Source of the DNA: SZAS-18 sp031370675
Lineage (GTDB): Bacteria; Verrucomicrobiota; Verrucomicrobiia; Chthoniobacterales; SZAS-18
Reading direction: 5' to 3'
Length of the DNA: 28,069 nt
NCBI GenBank assembly: GCA_031370675.1
Contig: JANMQT010000134.1
Span: forward strand, 1-28,069
The notes below the pieces were generated by a model. That model saw only the letters and a program-made list of their open reading frames with translations. It ran no database searches and was not told the DNA's origin. Position 1 is the stretch's first letter; each line of letters opens with the position of its first letter. The position numbers and the translations under genes were made by a program. Of the stretch, positions 15,842 to 22,459 are shown in pieces.

Positions 15842-15929
15842 AGTTCACGACGAAGTGAACGAAGGACACGACGCTTTGGGGATTGCCAGAAAATGCCTTT
15901 CTTCGCGCGTTTCGCGCCCTTCGTGGCGG
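15842..15929. repeat. Imperfect palindrome with ACGAAG-type 9-mer arms
   Basis: The left arm (15842-15873: TTCACGACGAAG, TGAACGAAG, GACACGACG) and right arm (15901-15929, whose reverse complement reads CCGCCACGAAGGGCGCGAAA) are degenerate inverted copies built on a 9-base unit. It lies between the divergent trpC and tRNA-Gly genes. The match is weaker than for the ACGGAG elements, so this may be an old copy. The rest of 15789-16006 shows only the possible tRNA promoter. Confidence 0.55.
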
Positions 15930-15961
15930 GGTTCGGCGCCCCAAAGGTCGCCAAAATCCAC

Positions 15962-15989
15962 TTGCGCGGCGGTCCCTCCGATTTATCCT
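15962..15989 (+). promoter_or_regulatory. Possible promoter of tRNA-Gly
   Basis: TTGCGC (15962-15967) and TATCCT (15984-15989) are separated by 16 bases and lie 17 bases upstream of the mature tRNA 5' end, with a C/G-rich stretch after the -10, as is common for stable RNA promoters. Both boxes depart from consensus. Confidence 0.4.
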
Positions 15990-16006
15990 TCCCGCTCGTT
16001 TGTGAT

Positions 16007-16081
16007 GCGGGTGTAGCTCAGTGGTAGAGCACTTCCTTGCCAAGGAAGACGTCGCGAGTTCGAGTCTCGTCACCCGCTCCA
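16007..16081 (+). tRNA. tRNA-Gly (GCC), CCA encoded
   Basis: A full cloverleaf can be drawn. The acceptor stem GCGGGTG (16007-16013) pairs with CACCCGC (16071-16077). The D arm is GCTC-AGTGGTA-GAGC. The anticodon stem CTTCC/GGAAG encloses the loop TTGCCAA, with anticodon GCC at 16039-16041. The T arm is GCGAG-TTCGAGT-CTCGT (one G-T pair) and the discriminator is T. The CCA end is encoded (16079-16081). The anticodon GCC reads glycine codons GGC and GGU. Confidence 0.97.
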
Positions 16082-16389
16082 GTCCCGCGAATGCAGGGCT
16101 GGGCGCGTCACGCCGCCGTCTAATGGCGGAAGTCTCTGCAGCGGTGGCCGTCCAGGCGAAAACTTGCGGGATGTTGCCGATGACTGACAAGCAATATTAG
16201 TCGGGCCCGGACCAGAAGCCGGTTGAGCGCGCTGGCGGGCGGAATCGTTGATGGCGATGCGGTGAAACGAGCAAGGCACGGCAATTTCCTGACGTGACCG
16301 GCGCAGGAATGCTTCTGCGGCGCCGATTTTTCATTTTTTCGCGGTGTTGAGCATGAAAGCTTCTTCTGGACAGTTACTTCCCCGCTCCG
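16082..16389. other. Gene-poor stretch after tRNA-Gly
   Basis: I see no recognisable gene here. Frames open on the minus strand (to about 16533) give low-complexity, non-family-like translations. A weak inverted repeat (CGCCGCCGTCTAATGGCGG) at about 16111-16129 lacks a T-run. No attachment-site duplication of the tRNA 3' end and no integrase were noticed, so there is no sign that the tRNA hosts an integrated element in this window. Confidence 0.5.
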
Positions 16390-16614
16390 ATGACCATCCC
16401 CCGTCCTGCCACTTCCACCGTCTTGCGCCGCCAACTCTGGTTTGGTCTGGTCGCTGCGGCCTTGGGACTGCTGCTCGGTGTTTTGATCGCACCCAAGGCG
16501 CCGGCCCAAGCTCGGGCCTTGCCGGATGAACATTCGATCATGATCGTCCCGGTGTTTTTTGAACCGTTTCTGTCCGGATCGTTTGAATGCGGAACGCCGC
16601 GGCGAGGGCTTTGA
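16390..16614 (+). CDS. Possible small membrane protein, hypothetical
   Basis: A 74-residue frame from an ATG, not assigned to any family. The N-terminus is basic (MTIPRPATSTVLRRQ). One strong hydrophobic segment at about residues 17-34 (WFGLVAAALGLLLGVLIAP) is followed by a polar/Pro-rich stretch and a second mildly hydrophobic region (IMIVPVFFEPFLSG). The first half looks like a genuine single-span membrane peptide or uncleaved signal sequence. The last ~15 residues look less protein-like, so the gene may be decayed or chance. It lies alone between tRNA-Gly and the convergent sugar-phosphate mutase gene. Nothing supportable follows in 16615-16710. Confidence 0.35.
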   Translation: MTIPRPATSTVLRRQLWFGLVAAALGLLLGVLIAPKAPAQARALPDEHSIMIVPVFFEPFLSGSFECGTPRRGL

Positions 16615-16710
16615 CCGATCGCCGCGTGAAAGCCGCGACCGTCATTTCCTCCGTCGCGCAGTATGCGGCTGAATGTCGCGAAGCCGTAGTTTGCGCTGAC
16701 CACCGGTTGA

Positions 16711-18678
16711 TCACTTCAGCCGCGCGTCGGCGTCCGCCTGCAGCCACGCCCAAGCCGCTGCGAGCCGCTGCTTGACCTCGATCTTGATCGTGGCCAGCTC
16801 GGCGGCGTGGAACGTCTCGCCCGGGGCGGGCGCGCGCCGGGCAAACAGGTAATACTTGATCTTTGGCTCTGTCCCCGAACCGCGCACGGCCACACGCCCG
16901 CCGCTCGCCAGTTCGAAGAGCAACATTTTCTCCGTCGGAATCAGGTCGCCTTCCGCGTCATGGAATTGCTGCCGCGCAAAATTCTTCACCTCGACCACGC
17001 GATCGCCGCCCAGGTTTGCCGGCGGCGCGGTTTCGTACGACGCAAGCAGGCGCTGGATCCGCGCCGCGCCTTCCGCCCCGTCCATCTGGATGGCGCCGTT
17101 CTTCTCATCGTAGAATCCAAAGCTCGCGTAGATCTCGTCGAGCAATCCCACGACCGTGAGGCCGCGTGATTTCGCGTAGGCGCAGACTTCGGCGAACATG
17201 ATCGTGGCGGCATTGGCGTCCTTGTCGCGCACGAAGTCCGCGCCCGTGTAGCCGTAGCTCTCCTCGCCGCCGAGGACGAGATACGTCGAATGCCGCAGCC
17301 GCAACGCCCGCGTTTCCTCCTCGCTCTTCGTGCGATACCCCTGGCGCGCCTCGTCCGGCAGGGCCGCCTCGTACTTGCCCAGCTTTGCCCCGATGTACTT
17401 GAAGCCGGTCAGCGTCTCGACGCAACGCAACCCGTAGCGCTGCGCGATCGCCCGTTGCAGATCGGTGGTGACGAAGGTCTTGATGATGCACGCCCGCGCC
17501 TTGTTCGCGTCGGTCAGGATCCCCCGCTCGAACAAGGTCCGCGTGCGGTAGTACGCGAACAACGATCCGATCTGGTTGCCCGTGATGATCTCCATCGCGC
17601 CATTCTCGCCCCGCACCGCCGCGCCCATGCGATCAGCGTCGGGGTCGGTGGCGATGACCGCGTCCGCGCCGATCTTCTTCGCCAGCGCAATGCCAAGGCT
17701 CAGCGCCTCGGCATTTTCCGGATTCGGCGATTTCACCGTGGGGAACCGGCCGTCGAAGGCCTCCTGCTCGGGCACGACCTCGTAGGGAATGCCCAGCGCA
17801 TCGAGCGCCGGCCGCGAAATCACGCTGCCGGTACCGTGGATCGGCGTAAAGACCAACTTCAAGTCCGAGCGCTGGCGCGCGAGCAATTCGGGATCGAGCA
17901 CGAGCGACTTCAAGCGCTCGACGTAGGGCGCGTCGATTTCCGCGGCGTGCTGCGCGACGGTTCCGCGTTCGGCCGGGGGCAGCGGCGAGTAGTCCTCCTC
18001 CTCGATGGCGTTGACCTCCCCGATGATCGCGCCGGCGTGGGGTTCGATGATTTGCGCGCCGTCGGCGAAGTACACCTTGTAGCCGTTGTCGTGCGGCGGG
18101 TTGTGGCTCGCCGTGATCACGATGCCCGCCGTCGCGTTCGTGTGGCGCACCGCGAACGAAAGCTCCGGCGTCGAGCGCGGGCCGTCGAAGACGACGACAT
18201 CGCAGCCGTTTTCGCTCGCGACGCGCGCGGCGAGGGCGCAGAACTCGGCCGAGAAATGGCGCGGGTCATGGGCGATGGCGAGCTTGGGGCGGCCGGGGAG
18301 TCCGCGCTCCGTAAAATAGCTTCGCAGATAAGTCACGAGACCCCGGGTGGCCCGCGCGACGTTGTAATAATTCATCGCGTTCGTGCCGACGCAGGGAAAC
18401 TCCGGCCGTCCCAGTGGACCGCCCGCGCCCTGCTCCGCGCGGGTCACGATTTTTCCGATGGTGCGTCCGCGCAGCCCGCCGGTGCCGAAGGCGAGCGTGG
18501 TGAAGAAGCGATCGTTCAACTCCGACCACTGGGCGCCGTCGACAAGTTCCTTGATGCTGTCGAAATAGACGGGGTTGCTGGAACCGGCCAGCAGGCGAGA
18601 GAGGTTGCGGGCGCTTTCTTCGAGCAACGCGCCGCTCTTCACGGCGCTGCGGATGGGTTCGGCAAGGGTGGCAGGCAT
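16711..18678 (-). CDS. pgcA: Phosphoglucomutase/phosphomannomutase family protein
   Basis: Alpha-D-phosphohexomutase that interconverts hexose 1- and 6-phosphates, 655 residues, longer than the ~450-580 of most members. Visible: TLAFGTGGLRGRTIG (61-75), the phosphoserine loop GIVITASHNPPHDNGYK (Ser191), the metal loop IATDPDADRMG (Asp345, 347, 349), sugar-binding GGEESYGYTGADFVRDKDAN, and the phosphate-binding RGSGTEPKIKYYLF near the C-terminus. The long form with GGEESYG and the LAFGTGG start resembles PgcA/PGM2-type enzymes, so glucose 1-phosphate for glycogen or cell-surface glycans is the likeliest role, but mannose or pentose phosphates are possible. The start MPATLAEPIRS at 18678 was taken as annotated by frame length. 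No internal Met is better supported. Symbol moderately sure. Confidence 0.9.
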   Translation of the reverse strand: MPATLAEPIRSAVKSGALLEESARNLSRLLAGSSNPVYFDSIKELVDGAQWSELNDRFFTTLAFGTGGLRGRTIGKIVTRAEQGAGGPLGRPEFPCVGTNAMNYYNVARATRGLVTYLRSYFTERGLPGRPKLAIAHDPRHFSAEFCALAARVASENGCDVVVFDGPRSTPELSFAVRHTNATAGIVITASHNPPHDNGYKVYFADGAQIIEPHAGAIIGEVNAIEEEDYSPLPPAERGTVAQHAAEIDAPYVERLKSLVLDPELLARQRSDLKLVFTPIHGTGSVISRPALDALGIPYEVVPEQEAFDGRFPTVKSPNPENAEALSLGIALAKKIGADAVIATDPDADRMGAAVRGENGAMEIITGNQIGSLFAYYRTRTLFERGILTDANKARACIIKTFVTTDLQRAIAQRYGLRCVETLTGFKYIGAKLGKYEAALPDEARQGYRTKSEEETRALRLRHSTYLVLGGEESYGYTGADFVRDKDANAATIMFAEVCAYAKSRGLTVVGLLDEIYASFGFYDEKNGAIQMDGAEGAARIQRLLASYETAPPANLGGDRVVEVKNFARQQFHDAEGDLIPTEKMLLFELASGGRVAVRGSGTEPKIKYYLFARRAPAPGETFHAAELATIKIEVKQRLAAAWAWLQADADARLK

Positions 18679-18749
18679 AGGGGATCCAGCGCGGGGAAGG
18701 TGAATCTACACGAAGGACCTGCCGCGGTTCCATCACGATTGTTTTGGGC

Positions 18750-18854
18750 TCACACGGAGCACACGGAGGCACGGAGAAGGCAGAATCAGAGGCTGTCGAA
18801 AAGCCCTCCACCCCAGGCCTTCCTCTCCTCCGTGCCTCCGTGAACTCCGTGTGA
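18750..18854. repeat. Palindrome with ACGGAG 9-mer arms (divergent pgcA/methyltransferase gap)
   Basis: The left arm 18750-18776 and right arm 18828-18854 are inverted copies, 25 of 27 bases identical by hand. Each arm has three units (TCACACGGAG, CACACGGAG, GCACGGAG). The centre is 51 bases. It fills the gap between divergent genes, and the right flank (TTTGTGGTAATTCGTG) runs into the GTG start of the methyltransferase gene. Confidence 0.85.
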
Positions 18855-18867
18855 AAATCCGCTGTTT

Positions 18868-19809
18868 GTGGTAATTCGTGACAGATCTGTGGTTCCTCCC
18901 GCCTTTTCCGCCGCCCTGCGCCAACGCGCCGCCTTGCACGCCGATGGCGGCACGGACGCCCGTCGGCTGCTCGACGGGGCGGGCGACGGCCCCGAATTCG
19001 CCGGCCTCATCCTCGAGGATTACGCCGGCCGCTGGCTGGTGCAGACGGACGACCGCTTCCTCTCGTCACCGCCCGCCTGGCTCCGAGAGATTCGGCCCGC
19101 ACCGCATTCCATCTACTGGAAGCGGCTCGAGAAGAACGATCGCAAGGGGCCCGTTTATTGGCACGGCGAGAGGGTGGAGGTGCCGTTCGACATTCGGGAA
19201 CACGGGATCGTCTACCGCATCGACTTCGCTGCCGGCTACTCGCAGGGCATCTTTCTCGATCAACGGGAAAATCGCCGCCGGGTGCACGTGCAGGCCACGA
19301 CGGACACGCGGACCGTCCTCAATCTGTTTTCCTACACCTGTGCCTTTTCCGTCGCGGCGGCGATGGGCGGTGCGCTCACCACCAGCGTCGACCTTTCGAA
19401 GCGCTATCTGGAATGGGGACGGGAGAATTTCCGGGCGAATCGAATCGATCTATTGGGTCACGAATTCTACGCCGGCGACGTTTTCGATCGGCTCGGACTC
19501 CTCGCGAAGCGGAAACGCCAATTCGATCTGGTCATCGTGGATCCGCCGACTTTTTCGCGCGACGGCGCGGGCGGAACCTTTCGCGTGGATAGAGACTACC
19601 ACCGACTGGCGACGCTGGCCGCGGCCTTGGTCGACGATCGCGGTTGCCTGTTGTGCTCGACGAATCATCGTGGTTTTCCACGCGGCGAACTGCGGCTGGT
19701 CGTTTCCTCGGCCCTTGGTGCTTCCTGGCGGCTTGAGAACGTCGCGATGCCCCTCGATTTCACCGGCGAGCAGTACCTCCAGTCGGTCTGGGCAAAGCGA
19801 ACGGGATAG
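18868..19809 (+). CDS. RlmI-like class I SAM-dependent methyltransferase
   Basis: Class I methyltransferase of 313 residues resembling the catalytic part of 23S rRNA m5C methyltransferase RlmI. Segments: FAGLILEDYAGRWLVQ (45-60), FAAGYSQGIFLDQRENRR (about 119-136), the SAM motif I region VLNLFSYTCAFSVAAAMGGA, the acidic motif II in TTSVDLSKRYLEWGRENF, and the catalytic loop LVIVDPPTFSR. RlmI also has an N-terminal PUA domain, which is absent here, so an rRNA target is likely but unproven. The start is uncertain: the GTG at 18868 lies in repeat-like flank and another in-frame GTG occurs at 18889 (VVPPAF). There is no matching ATG. thrC follows on the same strand 246 bases downstream across another palindrome. 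Confidence 0.85.
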   Translation: MVIRDRSVVPPAFSAALRQRAALHADGGTDARRLLDGAGDGPEFAGLILEDYAGRWLVQTDDRFLSSPPAWLREIRPAPHSIYWKRLEKNDRKGPVYWHGERVEVPFDIREHGIVYRIDFAAGYSQGIFLDQRENRRRVHVQATTDTRTVLNLFSYTCAFSVAAAMGGALTTSVDLSKRYLEWGRENFRANRIDLLGHEFYAGDVFDRLGLLAKRKRQFDLVIVDPPTFSRDGAGGTFRVDRDYHRLATLAAALVDDRGCLLCSTNHRGFPRGELRLVVSSALGASWRLENVAMPLDFTGEQYLQSVWAKRTG

Positions 19810-19851
19810 GAATTACGAATTTTACACGAATAGAGACGGATGACGATGATC

Positions 19852-19944
19852 TCACACGGATCACACGGAGGCACGGAGTTGGGGGAACCGTGCGACAGCA
19901 TTTTGAATTCCTTTCTTCTCCGTGCCTCCGTGTGCTCGGTGTGA
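19852..19944. repeat. Palindrome with ACGGAG 9-mer arms between methyltransferase gene and thrC
   Basis: The left arm 19852-19878 and right arm 19918-19944 are inverted copies with 25 of 27 bases identical by hand, nearly the same arms as the element at 18750. The centre is only 39 bases. Degenerate outer arms can be seen further out: AATTACGAATTTTACACGAA (19811-19830) against the ATTCGTG-rich stretch at 19963-19990. A half repeat (AATCTGCAGG ... TTAATCTGCGGTTAA, 20013-20046) runs up to the thrC start. Confidence 0.85.
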
Positions 19945-20055
19945 AACCATGACCGTGAAATGAATTCGTGTTCATTCGTGTGGAATTCGTGGTTCTCTTC
20001 TGAGTCCAAAGGAATCTGCAGGAATTTGCGTTAATCTGCGGTTAATAATCGATCG

Positions 20056-21279
20056 ATGAGCTCCTTCGTCACCCATCTTGAATGCGCGGACTGCGGAGTC
20101 CTTTACCCCGCCGAACAGGTGCACAATCTCTGCACCGCCTGCCAGCGCCCGCTCTGGGTAAAATACGATCTCGCGGCCGTGAAAGCGCGATTTCCGCGCG
20201 AGGCGCTGGCCGATCGCCCGCCCACGCTCTGGCGGTACCGCGAGCTGCTGCCGCTGCGGGACGACGCCCACATCGTTTCGCTTGGTGAGACCATGACGCC
20301 GATTCTTGAAACGCCGCGGCTCGCCGCGCATTTTGGCGTGCGGCATCTCGCGGTGAAGGACGAAAGCCGCCTGCCCACCGGCAGCTTCAAGGCGCGCGGG
20401 ATGGCGCTGGCGATTTCCAAGGCGAAGGAATTCGGCATTCAGCGCGTGGCGGTGCCCACCGCGGGCAATGCGGGCGGTGCCCTGGCGGCGTACGCCGCGC
20501 GCGCCGGGATGGAGGCGTTCGTGTTCATGCCGGACGACACGCCCAGCATCAACCGGAAGGAATGTTTCCTCGCCGGGGCCAGGACGTTTCTCGTGAACGG
20601 GCTCATCACCGACTGCGGTCGCATCGTCGGCGAGGGTCGCGCGAAGAAGGGCTGGTTCGATGTTTCGACGCTGAAGGAGCCCTATCGGATCGAGGGCAAG
20701 AAAACGATGGGGCTGGAGCTGGCCGAACAGCTCGACTGGGAATTGCCCGATGTGATTCTCTATCCGACGGGCGGTGGCACGGGCCTGATAGGCATGTGGA
20801 AGGCGTTCGCGGAACTGGAGGCGCTCGGCTGGCTGCGCTCGCCCCGCAAACCGAAGATGATTTCGTGTCAAAGCACCGGCTGCGCGCCGATCGCGACGGC
20901 GTTTGAGCGGGGTGAGCGCTACGCCACAAAGTTTGAAAATGCCGCGACGATCGCGAGCGGCATTCGCGTGCCGTCGGCGGTGGGTGATTTCATGATTCTC
21001 GACGCGGTGCGCGCGAGTGGCGGTATGGCCCTTGCCACGCCGGAGGCCGATATTCCAAAATGGATGCTGCTGGCCACGTCGCGCGAAGGACTGTCGATCT
21101 GTCCGGAGACGGCGGTTTGCCTCGGTGCGCTCGAGTTGTCACTGGCGCGCGGATTCATCAAGTCCGACGAGCGCATCCTCATCTTCAACACGGGCGCAGC
21201 GCAGAAATATCCCGAGGCCGTGGAAGAGAATCTGCCACGCATCGACATCAGGAAACCAATCGACTGGGACGCGATCTGA
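20056..21279 (+). CDS. thrC: Threonine synthase
   Basis: PLP-dependent enzyme that converts O-phosphohomoserine to threonine and phosphate, 407 residues. The N-terminus has a zinc-ribbon-like four-cysteine motif (CADCG at 10-14 and CTACQ at 26-30) typical of this threonine synthase type. The PLP lysine is in RLPTGSFKARGMA (Lys112). Later motifs are PTAGNAGGALAAYAARAGM, the phosphate-binding PTGGGTGLIGMWKAF and IFNTGAAQKYPE near the end. The ATG at 20056 (MSSFVTHLECADCG) leads straight into the cysteine motif, which fixes the start. thrA and thrB are not nearby. It is convergent with sodA, and a nested palindrome fills the gap. Confidence 0.94.
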   Translation: MSSFVTHLECADCGVLYPAEQVHNLCTACQRPLWVKYDLAAVKARFPREALADRPPTLWRYRELLPLRDDAHIVSLGETMTPILETPRLAAHFGVRHLAVKDESRLPTGSFKARGMALAISKAKEFGIQRVAVPTAGNAGGALAAYAARAGMEAFVFMPDDTPSINRKECFLAGARTFLVNGLITDCGRIVGEGRAKKGWFDVSTLKEPYRIEGKKTMGLELAEQLDWELPDVILYPTGGGTGLIGMWKAFAELEALGWLRSPRKPKMISCQSTGCAPIATAFERGERYATKFENAATIASGIRVPSAVGDFMILDAVRASGGMALATPEADIPKWMLLATSREGLSICPETAVCLGALELSLARGFIKSDERILIFNTGAAQKYPEAVEENLPRIDIRKPIDWDAI

Positions 21280-21284
21280 GTTTT

Positions 21285-21511
21285 AACCACAGATTACGCA
21301 GATTTACGCAGATTGTTTTGGAAGAAGGTGAATAACGAACGTCACGCCAATCGACACGACTTGAGGAGTTTCGCACGGAGCGCACGGAGTTCACGGAGGG
21401 GAAAACGAATGGCTCCAATTACAAATCTCCAACTAAGAATCTGCCTTACTCCGTAATCTCCGTGTGCTCCGTGCGAAAAAAATCTGCGTCAATCTGCGTC
21501 ATTCTGTGGTT
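21285..21511. repeat. Nested double palindrome in the thrC/sodA convergent gap
   Basis: Two pairs of inverted arms are nested. The outer pair, 21285-21314 and 21481-21511, is built on ACGCAGATT units (AACCACAGATTACGCAGATT in the left arm). The inner pair, 21370-21398 and 21449-21477, is built on ACGGAG units (TTCGCACGGAGCGCACGGAG in the left arm), 26 of 29 bases matching by hand. The inner centre is 50 bases. Both unit types occur separately elsewhere in the window, so the element looks composite. It lies between the 3' ends of convergent genes, beside a conventional terminator of sodA. Confidence 0.85.
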
Positions 21512-21525
21512 TGAAGTTCTGGTTG

Positions 21526-21561
21526 GAAAAAAGCCGCGCCACCTTGCGGCGGAGCGGCTTT
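21526..21561 (-). terminator. Rho-independent terminator of sodA
   Basis: On the minus strand, AAAGCCGCTCCGCC and GGTGGCGCGGCTTT form a 14-position stem with one mismatch and one G-T pair, closed by a GCAA tetraloop. It is followed by a T-run (A-run 21526-21532 on the plus strand). It begins about 24 bases after the sodA stop. It is the only classical intrinsic terminator I found in the window. Confidence 0.88.
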
Positions 21562-21584
21562 GAAAGATCTGCGGCAAACCAGCC

Positions 21585-22205
<621 letters not shown>

Positions 22206-22275
22206 GGGAAGCGTTTGGTTGGAATCGTCTGAATGTTCACCCCGAAATCGTCCGACAGGCATTTCGCGGGCCTAT

Positions 22276-22304
22276 AGAATAGGGCCGCGTCGCGGATTTG
22301 CCAA
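22276..22304 (-). promoter_or_regulatory. Predicted sigma-70-type promoter of sodA
   Basis: On the minus strand TTGGCA (22299-22304) and TATTCT (22276-22281) are separated by exactly 17 bases. Transcription would begin near 22269, giving a leader of about 64 bases before the ATG at 22205. Both boxes match consensus at four or five of six positions. I recognise no operator. Confidence 0.6.
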
Positions 22305-22351
22305 TTTATGACGCCGAGAGCCGGAACGGTCGATTTTCGGAAGGACTGATT

Positions 22352-22452
22352 TCGCACGGAACTCACGGCGAACGCGGGGAAAGAGAGATTTGGAAGGGGT
22401 CAATTCGCCCCCCCTCTATCAAAGCTCCGTGTTCTCCGTGAGCTCCGTGCGA
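22352..22452. repeat. Degenerate ACGGAG palindrome between recD2 and sodA
   Basis: The right arm 22425-22452 is well preserved (reverse complement TCGCACGGAGCTCACGGAGA). The left arm 22352-22379 has drifted (TCGCACGGAACTCACGGCGA). The centre is 45 bases. The recD2 stop codon is only 8 bases beyond the right arm, and sequence resembling the flanks of other elements is read as the RecD2 C-terminus. Confidence 0.75.
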
Positions 22453-22459
22453 GACACCT

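Noticed and set aside
16007..16081. Integration site of a mobile element at tRNA-Gly
   Set aside because: No duplicated tRNA 3' end, integrase or compositional break was seen nearby.
16120..16533. 137-residue minus-strand frame
   Set aside because: The translation is low in family-like features, and part is antisense to the more plausible small membrane protein.
17290..18843. 517-residue plus-strand frame
   Set aside because: Antisense to the phosphoglucomutase gene and rich in Arg/Ala/Asp. Its end runs through a palindromic repeat.
18750..18854. Bidirectional intrinsic terminator
   Set aside because: The gap is between divergent genes (both 5' ends), the stem is interrupted by a 51-base centre, and there is no adjacent T-run.
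21370..21477. CRISPR array suggested by repeated ACGGAG units
   Set aside because: The units are 9-10 bases, partly inverted, with no regular unique spacers and no cas genes.
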